Below, piece after piece: positions 19,642 to 27,070 of a stretch of DNA of 52,578 nucleotides. Made by a program: the position numbers and the translations under genes. Position 1 is the first letter of the stretch, and every line of letters begins with the position of its first letter. The notes under the pieces were generated by a model. The model made no database searches, was not told the DNA's origin, and saw nothing but the letters and a program-made list of their open reading frames with translations. This stretch comes from Clostridia bacterium (GTDB lineage Bacteria; Bacillota; Clostridia; Oscillospirales; CAG-272), in contig JAGCLY010000062.1 of assembly GCA_017646745.1 (NCBI GenBank), positions 1 through 52,578 on the forward strand, read 5' to 3'.

Positions 19642-19670
19642 TTGACAAAATTATATTTTTAGCGTATAAT
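19642..19670 (+). promoter_or_regulatory. Consensus promoter of the sdpRI-like operon
   Basis: TTGACA at 19642-19647 and TATAAT at 19665-19670 with 17 bases between, a perfect consensus, sandwiched between the two palindromes. Confidence 0.92.
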
Positions 19671-19671
19671 C

Positions 19672-19693
19672 TATTTAAAGAAAATTTTAAATA
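19672..19693. promoter_or_regulatory. Palindromic operator 2 of the sdpRI-like operon
   Basis: The second 22-base dyad of the same TATTTAAA / TTTAAATA form begins one base after the -10 box, ends next to the AGGAG ribosome site, and covers the transcription start. Binding here would block initiation. Centres of the two sites are 56 bp apart. Confidence 0.8.
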
Positions 19694-19704
19694 GGAGAAG
19701 AAAA

Positions 19705-19989
19705 ATGGGCGAATTTAACATTTTCAAGGTGCTCTCGGATGCCCAGCGCAGGGAAATACTGCTTATGCTTCGTGACGGCAGACTAAGCGCAGGTGAGATA
19801 GCAGAGCACCTTTCGGTCACACCGGCCGCCCTGTCTTATCATTTAAGACTGCTTAAGGGCGCAGACCTGGTTATTGAGTACAAGAGTAAGAATTTCGTCT
19901 ACTATGAGATAAACACCTCTGTCTTTGAGGAGCTTATTATGTGGGTAGCACAGTTTGGAGGTAAAAAAGATGAAAATAAAGATAATTAA
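19705..19989 (+). CDS. sdpR: ArsR-family repressor, SdpR-like
   Basis: A 94-residue winged helix-turn-helix protein. It opens with FNIFKVLSDAQRREILLML, the typical ArsR helix 1-2, followed by LSAGEIAEHLSVTPAALSYHLRLLKGADLV (recognition helix and wing at about residues 28-60). No metal-binding cysteine pair is present, which with the adjacent SdpI-like gene points to the SdpR type, a repressor of its own operon. In Bacillus, SdpR is held at the membrane by SdpI when a toxin is sensed. Two matched palindromes around the promoter fit autorepression. The next gene overlaps its end by 20 bases. Confidence 0.88.
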   Translation: MGEFNIFKVLSDAQRREILLMLRDGRLSAGEIAEHLSVTPAALSYHLRLLKGADLVIEYKSKNFVYYEINTSVFEELIMWVAQFGGKKDENKDN

Positions 19990-20680
19990 TATTTTGATTT
20001 TTGTAGCTTCGCTTGCTATTACGCTGGCGACGCTTTCGGCTATGCCTGACACGGTTCCGGTGCACTTTGATATTCACGGTGTAGTTGATAGATGGGGCTC
20101 AAAGTATGAGATGCTTATTATGCCCGGTGTTATGCTGGCTATGCTTGGCTTTTGGTTCGGCAATGATGCCTTTTACAAAAAGAAGTTAGGCACGTCTACC
20201 GATGAAAAGGTGATTGCAGAGGCGAGGGCTAATATGAAGGTAATGGACGTTACATCTGTTATTACTTCGCTGATGTTTGCCGTAATTAACACCGTAACTC
20301 TTTATGCCTCATACTCTCAGCTTGACGGTGTGGCGGTTAAGGAGGTTGATATTCTTAAAATCCTTGCCATCGTTATGGGTGTCAGCTTTGTTTTGATTGG
20401 TAACTTTATGCCTAAGGCAAAGAACAACCGTAACGTAGGCTTCCGTCTTCCTTGGACCAGATACAACGACGTTACCTGGAGCAAGAGCAATCGCTTCGCC
20501 GGCATTGCTATGGTAATTGTCGGTATCGTTATTACTCTTGGTGGCATTATTTTCTCGGGTAATATTGCTATGATAATTATGCTTGTTACTCTTGCCGTTG
20601 CTCTGCCCATTCTTACAATTTATGCCTATACCGTTCATAGTAAGGAAGTAAAGAAGAATAATGATCAAAAGCAATCTTAA
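19970..20680 (+). CDS. sdpI: SdpI-family membrane protein (DUF1648 and SdpI domains)
   Basis: A 236-residue membrane protein with about six or seven helices. The N-terminal DUF1648 part reads MPDTVPVHFDIHGVVDRWGS near residue 23. The C-terminal SdpI part has GNFMPKAKNNRNVGFRLPWT near residue 145, the signature of the immunity/signalling protein of the Bacillus Sdp system. The start at 19970 is preceded by GGAGG and lies inside the repressor gene, so translation is coupled. Family knowledge suggests it senses or resists a membrane-active peptide and sequesters the repressor. No SdpC-like toxin gene is present in the window, so it may answer to an outside peptide. Confidence 0.9.
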   Translation: MKIKIINILIFVASLAITLATLSAMPDTVPVHFDIHGVVDRWGSKYEMLIMPGVMLAMLGFWFGNDAFYKKKLGTSTDEKVIAEARANMKVMDVTSVITSLMFAVINTVTLYASYSQLDGVAVKEVDILKILAIVMGVSFVLIGNFMPKAKNNRNVGFRLPWTRYNDVTWSKSNRFAGIAMVIVGIVITLGGIIFSGNIAMIIMLVTLAVALPILTIYAYTVHSKEVKKNNDQKQS

Positions 20681-21040
20681 ATTCATTCTATTTTTAGCCT
20701 TTTTCGGCCTCGTTGGCGGCTATTTCACAGCACTTTATTCTGTTGAAATTATGGATCCAACAGCCCTTGATCAGACGGTTGCTCAGGTGGGCAGTCTTGA
20801 TGCTGTTATACTTATTACCGTTATCCAGTCGCTTCTTTATGCGGTTGCGCTTGGCCTTATTGGCAGGGCAATCTCGAAGAAGATCGGTCTATGGCGTGAG
20901 TTCATCCTTGAAGCAAAGTCTCTTATCTACACAGCTATGTCTTAGCAAGCATTACCTATGGCGGTGTGGTCGAGGAAGTTATGTTGCGTCTGTTTTTTAT
21001 ATCACTATGGAAAAATGCGGCTCACCGAGCCGCATTTGCT
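20661..21040 (+). pseudogene. CPBP-family intramembrane protease, frameshifted and 3'-truncated
   Basis: The reading frame starts at 20661, overlapping sdpI by 20 bases, and encodes two or three helices (FILFLAFFGLVGGYFTAL, then LLYAVALGLIGRAISKKIG) before a stop at 20943-20945. The CPBP motif appears immediately after in another frame: from 20945 it reads ASITYGGVVEEVMLRLFF, with the EExxxR glutamates. A one-base deletion (or two-base insertion) just before 20945 explains this. Beyond about 21010 homology is lost and the sequence becomes the rlmH terminator, so the C-terminal helices and catalytic histidines are missing. It is third in the sdpRI operon, where CPBP proteases often sit. A sequencing error could explain the shift but not the missing end. 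Confidence 0.72.
21008..21037 (-). terminator. Terminator of the murD-nifS-rlmH operon
   Basis: AAATGCGGCTC (21013-21023) and GAGCCGCATTT (21027-21037), eleven perfect pairs with a three-base loop; read on the minus strand it ends in a T tract, five bases after the rlmH stop. Confidence 0.9.
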
Positions 21041-21041
21041 A

Positions 21042-21521
21042 TTACTTATGATATTTTTTACCCGCCAGAATGGTAAACGAGCGGTACAGCGCCTCAAACA
21101 GCACCACCCTCATCAGCTGATGGGGGAAGGTCAGCGCCGAAACCGATAGACGCACGTCGCACTCACGCTTAACCTTGTCCGCAAGACCGTGGGAGGAGCC
21201 GATTATAAGGGTAATCTTGCCGCTTTCGTCGGCCATTCTGCCGATCAGTCCTGCTAGGGCAGGGGAGTCATACTGCTTTCCCTCAACACAAAGGGCGATC
21301 TTGCCCGATCCCTTGGGGATAGATGCAATTATTCTCTCCCCCTCGGCATCCAGCGCTCTGCGCACCTCTGACGCATCGTCCTCGTTGGCTATGCGCTCCT
21401 CTTTAATATTAATCTCATCAACTCTTGCATACTGCGAGAGTCTTTTTTTATACTCGGCAACCGCCTCCTTGAGGTATCCCTCCTTAAGCGTGCCGACACT
21501 TATTAGCGTTATATTTGCCAT
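21042..21521 (-). CDS. rlmH: 23S rRNA pseudouridine-1915 N3-methyltransferase RlmH
   Basis: A 159-residue SPOUT methyltransferase that methylates pseudouridine 1915 in helix 69 of 23S rRNA. It has the family start (ITLISVGTLKEGYLKEAVAEY) and the C-terminal knot: LIIGSSHGLADKVK near residue 105 for S-adenosylmethionine binding, then LSVSALTFPHQLMRVVLFEALYR. Glycine-rich GSSHGL replaces the more usual GGAYG loop form, which is common in Firmicutes. It starts on the last base region of nifS (positions share 21521), so it is translationally coupled, and it closes the operon. Confidence 0.96.
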   Translation of the reverse strand: MANITLISVGTLKEGYLKEAVAEYKKRLSQYARVDEINIKEERIANEDDASEVRRALDAEGERIIASIPKGSGKIALCVEGKQYDSPALAGLIGRMADESGKITLIIGSSHGLADKVKRECDVRLSVSALTFPHQLMRVVLFEALYRSFTILAGKKYHK

Positions 21522-22690
21522 TATCTCATTCTCGACAGTCTTGCGAGACCGCTTTTTAATCCCTCGATAAGTCCGTCTATGTCCTCTTTTGTATTTCTGT
21601 GTGAAAGGCTTATGCGTATTGAAGTATCTGCCTCACCAGCGCTTCTGCCAAATGCGGTCAGGGCAGAGGATATATGTGCTGCGTTGGATGAGCAGGCAGA
21701 TCCGCTGGATACGTAAATTCCAAGGGATGAAAGGTAGTGTAGCATAGTTTCGCTCTTTATCTTCGGCAGGGTGACGTTAAGTATATGTGGCGCAGATGCC
21801 TTGGGCTTTGTGATAGAAATCTCTCCCAGAGCCTCATCAGCCTCAATTTTTTCTATAAGATAGCTCTTAAGCGCAGAAATATGGGCATATCGCTGACGCA
21901 GAGAAGTCGATCCTATCTTAATTGCCTCGCCAAATGCCGCAATTCCGGGCACGTTCTCTGTTCCTGAGCGCAGACCACCCTCCTGACCACCGCCGAGAAT
22001 TATGGGCGCAATTCCACGGGCCTTCATAACCGCACTGTCGATAACAAGCGCACCCACACCCTTTGGTCCCTCAATCTTGTGAGAGGAAATGGTTATAAGA
22101 TCTGCGCCGCATTTTGCCTTGCTGAAGGGAATCTTAAGGTAGCTCTGGGTGGCATCAACGTGGAGAAATGCATCGGGTGAGGAAAGCCTCATCAGCCTTG
22201 CCACTTCTGCCGTGTCATACAGGGCGCCGGTCTCGTTGTTAACCATCATCATACTTACAAGTATAACGTCACGGGTAAGCTCAGCCTTAAGACACTCCAT
22301 ATCGATCTCGCCGCCCACGGTGGGGATTCTGACAATCTTATATCCCATGTTGGCAAGCATATTAAGGGGCGCATCTACCGATGCATGCTCGCCCATGGTG
22401 GTTATTATCTTAGCGCCATTTTTATATCGCTCCTTCGACATTGCTCGACCTATAATGGCAAGATTGTTTGCCTCGGTTCCCGATGCAGTAAAGACAACCG
22501 TCATACCCTTTGCGCCAAGTGAGGTGCATATTTCATTTCTCACGGTGTCGATTACTCTCTCGGCATCAAAGCCCAGACCGTGAAGTGACGAGGGATTGCC
22601 GTAACATTCTCTCGACACCTGTATATATTTGTCCAGGGCCTCGTCGCATATTCTCGTTGTTGCGCTGTTGTCAAGATAAATCTGTTTCAC
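21521..22690 (-). CDS. nifS: Cysteine desulfurase (NifS/IscS type)
   Basis: A 389-residue pyridoxal-phosphate enzyme that removes sulfur from cysteine for Fe-S cluster or tRNA thiolation. It opens with IYLDNSATTRICDEAL. The PLP lysine is K205 in SSHKIEGPKG, preceded by the cofactor region around HVDATQS (residue 177), and the catalytic cysteine is C333 in SSGSACSS. The short insertion-free loop fits the NifS/IscS group I enzymes. No iscU or thiI gene follows, so which pathway it feeds is not shown. Its start lies 20 bases inside the end of murD and its stop touches the rlmH start. Confidence 0.93.
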   Translation of the reverse strand: MKQIYLDNSATTRICDEALDKYIQVSRECYGNPSSLHGLGFDAERVIDTVRNEICTSLGAKGMTVVFTASGTEANNLAIIGRAMSKERYKNGAKIITTMGEHASVDAPLNMLANMGYKIVRIPTVGGEIDMECLKAELTRDVILVSMMMVNNETGALYDTAEVARLMRLSSPDAFLHVDATQSYLKIPFSKAKCGADLITISSHKIEGPKGVGALVIDSAVMKARGIAPIILGGGQEGGLRSGTENVPGIAAFGEAIKIGSTSLRQRYAHISALKSYLIEKIEADEALGEISITKPKASAPHILNVTLPKIKSETMLHYLSSLGIYVSSGSACSSNAAHISSALTAFGRSAGEADTSIRISLSHRNTKEDIDGLIEGLKSGLARLSRMR

Positions 22691-24050
22691 TCTTTTTTCT
22701 CGTTTCTTCTATATTTTGTAAACTAATATTTTCATATTCAGAGATTTTGTGGCAAATTTCCTTAAAATGCTCGCCTCGCTCGACATAATTTTTGTATCTA
22801 TCATAGCTCGTGGATGCAGGGGAGAGCATCAAAACTCCAACATTCTTTGCGACAGCATAGCCAACATTTACCGCCTCATCCATATTGTTTACCACTTTGG
22901 CTTTAACGTGTGTCGATACACATCTGTATATCTCATCTGCATTTTCTCCGCAGATTATGGCCTCTTCGGTGTACTTTTTCAGTGCTGGAACAAGCTCGCC
23001 ATAGTCAAGTCCCTTGCCCCTGCCGCCGAGAATAACTACTGCCCGTCGGTTGAGCGAGAATAAGGTCTGAGCTGTCCTTGCCGGAGTGGAATCTATTGAT
23101 GAATCTATAAAATCTACGCCATCCTTGCTTAAAAACAGCTCGCACCTGTGGGCGAGACCGCCAAAATTTCTTGCAACAGACATCATAGCCTCACGACTTA
23201 CCGTTCCGTCCGTCATGGCTATTGCCATCATAAGGTTTCTTATGTTATGCGCCTCTTGTCTTTTAATCTGAGAGATAGGTATCAGATGTCGTCTGTTGCG
23301 GCAAATATATCCATTTTCGACAGTATAATATGTTTTTGCGCTCCGCTTTAACAAAAGCTCATCAAAATCCAATCTGTCGCTGATTATACCGCCTCCAAGG
23401 GTAAAATCCTCGCCTACCACTGTCATTTCAGCACCCTTTAGCAATGACAGCTTTGTACTTTTGTACTCCTCGAAGGATTTATGCCAATTCAGATGGTTGG
23501 GAGTTATATTAGTAATACACGCCGAACGAACACTTGGTGACAAATATTGCAGCATAAAGCTTGACAGCTCGCATACATAACAGTCGGCATCTGCCGTAAG
23601 ATAGGGCATCATCGGCTCGCCCACGTTGCCTATAAGAGGTGCTTTATATCCTGCTTTTGTCAGCAAAAGATGTACCAGCGTTGCCGTAGTGCTCTTTCCG
23701 TCCGAGCCTGTTATGGCATAAATCGGCCGCTTGTTTCTTTCAAAAAACAGCTCTGCATCAGATGTAAATATGACTCCTCTCGCACGGGCTTCCTTAAGCT
23801 CCTTGCGATCCCGCCTTACCGACGGAGAGAAAAATATAATATCCTCGTCTAAATGCTCTCTAGCATTTTCACTACACAGAATTCTGTCTACCCTTATTCC
23901 TTTTGGAATTTCTTCCCCGTTTATTTTACCGTCTGAGCGCAGAGTAATATTGCAATTTTGCAGCGGCAGACAGCAGAGTAGGGCAGAATTGGTCATTCCG
24001 AGACCGTAAAACCCGACAGAGCAGCCTTCGTTAAGCATAGAATAAATCAT
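22671..24050 (-). CDS. murD: UDP-N-acetylmuramoyl-L-alanine:D-glutamate ligase
   Basis: A Mur ligase of 459 residues adding D-glutamate to the peptidoglycan precursor in the cytoplasm. The N-terminal Rossmann turn is FYGLGMTNSA; the ATP loop is AITGSDGKSTTATLV near residue 117; NITPNHLNWH and IDSSIDSTPARTAQ are central-domain motifs; VILGGRGKGLDYGEL lies in the C-terminal domain. The start is uncertain. An ATG at 24050, a GTG at 24059 and an ATG at 24038 are all possible, and the promoter lies so close that the transcript has almost no leader. Alignment with other MurD proteins would even allow 24038. It heads an operon with nifS and rlmH. Confidence 0.92.
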   Translation of the reverse strand: MIYSMLNEGCSVGFYGLGMTNSALLCCLPLQNCNITLRSDGKINGEEIPKGIRVDRILCSENAREHLDEDIIFFSPSVRRDRKELKEARARGVIFTSDAELFFERNKRPIYAITGSDGKSTTATLVHLLLTKAGYKAPLIGNVGEPMMPYLTADADCYVCELSSFMLQYLSPSVRSACITNITPNHLNWHKSFEEYKSTKLSLLKGAEMTVVGEDFTLGGGIISDRLDFDELLLKRSAKTYYTVENGYICRNRRHLIPISQIKRQEAHNIRNLMMAIAMTDGTVSREAMMSVARNFGGLAHRCELFLSKDGVDFIDSSIDSTPARTAQTLFSLNRRAVVILGGRGKGLDYGELVPALKKYTEEAIICGENADEIYRCVSTHVKAKVVNNMDEAVNVGYAVAKNVGVLMLSPASTSYDRYKNYVERGEHFKEICHKISEYENISLQNIEETRKKSETDLS

Positions 24051-24064
24051 AAAAATCACCCTTT

Positions 24065-24093
24065 ATTATAATTTATTTTTTCTCATCCGTCAA
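24065..24093 (-). promoter_or_regulatory. Promoter of the murD operon
   Basis: On the minus strand TTGACG (24093-24088), 17 bases, TATAAT (24070-24065). Expected initiation near 24058 leaves only about eight bases before the ATG at 24050. Confidence 0.82.
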
Positions 24094-24103
24094 GTCGTAT
24101 TTT

Positions 24104-24150
24104 AAATATAAAAAAACCGACGCCTTCAATATATGAAAACATCGGTTTTT
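24104..24150 (-). terminator. Terminator of rnpB
   Basis: Read on the minus strand, AAAAACCGATG... and ...CGTCGGTTTTTTT form a long hairpin (outer arms 24150-24142 and 24120-24112) with an inner TTCA/TGAA stem, ending in a T tract. Confidence 0.87.
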
Positions 24151-24161
24151 CAGTTAAAGTA

Positions 24162-24646
24162 ATGACCGAGTTTGTAAGCCGGGTTCTGTACGTCTTGCGA
24201 CGCAGCCGTCATCTATCTTCACTGCGAATTACTCCGCAGTTCAAGCCAAATGGCTCTGCCACCATGAAACGGGCGAGCAGCCCGTCAGTTGCCTGAAAAT
24301 CAAGGTGTTGCATCGGATAGGGTTTACAGCAAACCTATGTTACCATAGGAGTGGGTGAGCTCTTACCTCGCCTTTCCATCCTTACCCTGATTGCTATGTA
24401 GAGTGCAGAACAAAATCCAAGACTTTTTAGACGCGATTTTCAGGCTTGACATAGGTAACTATGCCTTGCGCCGTGAAATTCACGTCTTCTGCGCACTACA
24501 TAACAATCAGGGCGGTTTATTTCTGTTGCACTTTCCCGCGGGTCGCCCCGGGCGGACGTTATCCGTTATCCTGCTCTGCGATGCCCGGACTTTCCTCGCC
24601 GTAACAGCTTTCGCCAACATACGGCGCGACAGCCCCACTCGGTCAA
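24162..24646 (-). ncRNA. rnpB: RNase P RNA (class A-like) with enlarged internal arm
   Basis: The catalytic RNA that matures tRNA 5' ends. On the minus strand it contains the universal GAGGAAAGTCCGGGC near its 5' end and ACAGAACCCGGCTTACA near its 3' end. The terminal helix P1 is formed by TGACCGAG (24163-24170) and its complement at 24638-24645. At about 485 bases it is longer than usual because of a roughly 128-base arm at 24385-24512, whose base pairs CCCTGATTG with CAATCAGGG and continues through a second stem. A consensus promoter lies at the expected distance upstream and a terminator just downstream. Confidence 0.96.
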
Positions 24647-24652
24647 TGAGTT

Positions 24653-24681
24653 ATTATACTAAATTTTTATTGGTTTGTCAA
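24653..24681 (-). promoter_or_regulatory. Consensus promoter of rnpB
   Basis: On the minus strand TTGACA (24681-24676), 17 bases, TATAAT (24658-24653), a perfect match. Initiation about seven bases on coincides with the RNase P 5' end. Confidence 0.92.
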
Positions 24682-24684
24682 GCC

Positions 24685-27057
24685 TTATATGCTTCTTGAT
24701 TTTGAGCAGGTGAAGTAAATTATCTGTCTGTCACGTGAAATTTCCTTCAGCGCCTTGATTGCCGCCCACGTTCGCTTATCATCAAAGGCGGTGAATGGAT
24801 CGTCGAGGATAATAAAGGGGCTTTCCTTTTCGTACAGCGAATCCACCAGCGCCAGCCTTGCCGCCAGATTGAACATATCCTTTGTGCCTCGGCTATATGC
24901 ATCGGTGGGCTTTGTTGTCATACCCTCCTGCTTTGTCACGCTGAAGTCGGTGTCCATCTCAAACCTCTCACCTGAAATACCGCCGATCTTCTCGGCGTAT
25001 TTTATGAATCCTGCCTTTGTCTTTCCAAGATATTTTGCCGTCATATTATCGCTTGCCGCCGCAAGATATTTCTTGGTTAACAGCACGGTTTCATAGTTCT
25101 CGGTGTCGCATGCCAGCTTTTCCTCTAACTCGCTCTTGCGCAGTATCAGCTCCTCGCGGCTCTCCAGCTCCTCGCTCTGATTGGCGTAGGCCCTTTCGGT
25201 AAGAGCGTAATCTCTGCTTAAGCCTGCCACCAGCTCATCATTTTCCTTGCGAAGTCTGTCGATCTCTTCAAGCTCTGCCTCGGCTCTTCTTTGATCTCCC
25301 TCACCTATGGAGTGCAGGCTCTGCAGCCTTGCCATATCTGCTCTTTTTGCATTTATCTCGCCGCACAGTCTGATGTATTCGTTAAGCGCTGTACGCAGCT
25401 CACCAAAGGGATCGTTGGTTTTTAGCTTGAATCTGCCTATAAAGGCGTTTACCTCTGCTTTAAGTTGTTTTGCTCGCTCTGACCTTTGACCTCTTTCGAT
25501 TATCAGATATTTTTCTGCGGCCATAAGCTCGGTGTATCTGTCGTAATCTCTGATGATCTGCTCAGCCGACATTCCGGGGTAAAGCAGGCACAGGTCCTTT
25601 ATTAGCACATGAAGCCTTTCGCTTTCCTCAGCACTTATACCGCCTGTAACAACCGGCATCAGTCTGCGCATATCCGCAAGTCTTGTGAGCATTTCATCTT
25701 TTCCGTCCACGCTCACACCCGATACCGAGGAAAAGAAGTCATTTATCTTGTTCCTCTTATCTCTTCCGGCTTTGCTAAGCCATATACCGAAGACTATTGC
25801 TGAAGCTATGATTCCAACAGCGCCTGCTATAGGGTTAAGTATTTGTGTGAATATACCCACAAGGCATGCTGTTGCCACAAGGATAAACAGTATCGCTCCG
25901 ATTGGCGATCTGCCTTTCTTTTCATTGATAAATCGCTCCATCTCATCGATTTCGTCTACCGTGGGTACTCTTTTTGCAAAAATTCTTCTAGCCATTTTAA
26001 CATCGGGGTCGCTTTCATCAATGCTTTCGGATTTCAGTCGCTCTATCGCACCTCTTGCATTCTCAATCTTTGATTGATCAACCGTAGCAAATCTTGTGCC
26101 AAGAAGCAAAAGCTCATCATTTTTATTTCCGGATGTGGCCGCCTCAAGATTCTTTGCCTCCACGCTCTTATAGCTTGCCTCGTCGATCTCGCTGTGAGTG
26201 GGAATCCTTTCGCCAAAAATCTCGGCAACAGCGTCTCTCTGTTTTTCGCTTTGCTCAATGATGGCCTTTATCTCCTTGTACTGCTTTTCATATCCCATCT
26301 CAGCCGCGCGCAGAGTTGCTTCCTCACGCCTCTTCATAAGTGCTCGAGCATCGCCTCTTGCCGCTTCCATCTGCTTTGCCAGCTCGGCGAGTCTTGTGCG
26401 GCTTTCTGCCGCCGCCCTTTCTGTTTCTCTAAGCGCATCTAAACGGCGGTTAATGGTGTCGATTTTTGCTTTGGTATCGGCAATCTCTCCCGATCCACCC
26501 TTTTTATAGTAGAATTTACGCTTTTCCTCCAGCGCTTTAAGCGCCTCGTCCATACCGCCGATATCACCGTCACAGCCAACCAGGTCGGACAGCTTTGCAG
26601 ATATAGATTTGTTCTCGCTTTTGGGTGTCAGGGCACGCTCGGAAAGAAATACCGTTCTCTCAAATCCGTCCGCATCTATACCGAACAGTCCCTCACCAAG
26701 TCCCTCGGGGAAATCGGTGCTTATTCTTCCGGTCAGGGTGTCGTAGAGAGTGTAGTTGTCATCTGACGCCTTGGGTGCAAAGCTTCTCTCCACACGATAG
26801 GTTTTTCCGCCTGCAGAGAAGGTAAGGCTTCCGCCACAGGCTCCGCCGCCCCAGGGCAGATAGTGCTTTCTGTCATTCTCGTCAAGGGCGGCTCTTTTGG
26901 TGTCGCTCATGCCGTACAGCATTACCTTGATAAATACCGCCAGGGTGGTTTTTCCGCTTCCGTTATCTTCTATAATACAGTTAAGTCCGTCGGTAAAATT
27001 AAACTTTTGTTTACATATTTTGCCAAAATTTTCAATATAGCATTCTATTAGCTTCAT
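24685..27057 (-). CDS. SbcC/YhaN-like SMC-type ATPase with internal membrane segments
   Basis: A 790-residue ABC-type ATPase of the Rad50/SbcC superfamily. The N-terminal half-site has Walker A DNGSGKTT (residues 31-38); the C-terminal half-site has the signature region YSRGTKDMFNLAARLAL (about 715-730) and Walker B FIILDDPFTAFDD (about 750). Long coiled coils lie between, interrupted at about residues 385-430 by two hydrophobic helices, a feature of YhaN rather than classical SbcC. This predicts a membrane-tethered DNA repair or end-processing complex. The start at 27057 has GGAGG; a longer in-frame start at 27081 overlaps the partner gene. It lies 13 bases after the SbcD-like gene and shares its promoter. 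Confidence 0.88.
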   Translation of the reverse strand: MKLIECYIENFGKICKQKFNFTDGLNCIIEDNGSGKTTLAVFIKVMLYGMSDTKRAALDENDRKHYLPWGGGACGGSLTFSAGGKTYRVERSFAPKASDDNYTLYDTLTGRISTDFPEGLGEGLFGIDADGFERTVFLSERALTPKSENKSISAKLSDLVGCDGDIGGMDEALKALEEKRKFYYKKGGSGEIADTKAKIDTINRRLDALRETERAAAESRTRLAELAKQMEAARGDARALMKRREEATLRAAEMGYEKQYKEIKAIIEQSEKQRDAVAEIFGERIPTHSEIDEASYKSVEAKNLEAATSGNKNDELLLLGTRFATVDQSKIENARGAIERLKSESIDESDPDVKMARRIFAKRVPTVDEIDEMERFINEKKGRSPIGAILFILVATACLVGIFTQILNPIAGAVGIIASAIVFGIWLSKAGRDKRNKINDFFSSVSGVSVDGKDEMLTRLADMRRLMPVVTGGISAEESERLHVLIKDLCLLYPGMSAEQIIRDYDRYTELMAAEKYLIIERGQRSERAKQLKAEVNAFIGRFKLKTNDPFGELRTALNEYIRLCGEINAKRADMARLQSLHSIGEGDQRRAEAELEEIDRLRKENDELVAGLSRDYALTERAYANQSEELESREELILRKSELEEKLACDTENYETVLLTKKYLAAASDNMTAKYLGKTKAGFIKYAEKIGGISGERFEMDTDFSVTKQEGMTTKPTDAYSRGTKDMFNLAARLALVDSLYEKESPFIILDDPFTAFDDKRTWAAIKALKEISRDRQIIYFTCSKSRSI

Positions 27058-27070
27058 TTTTACCTCCGTC

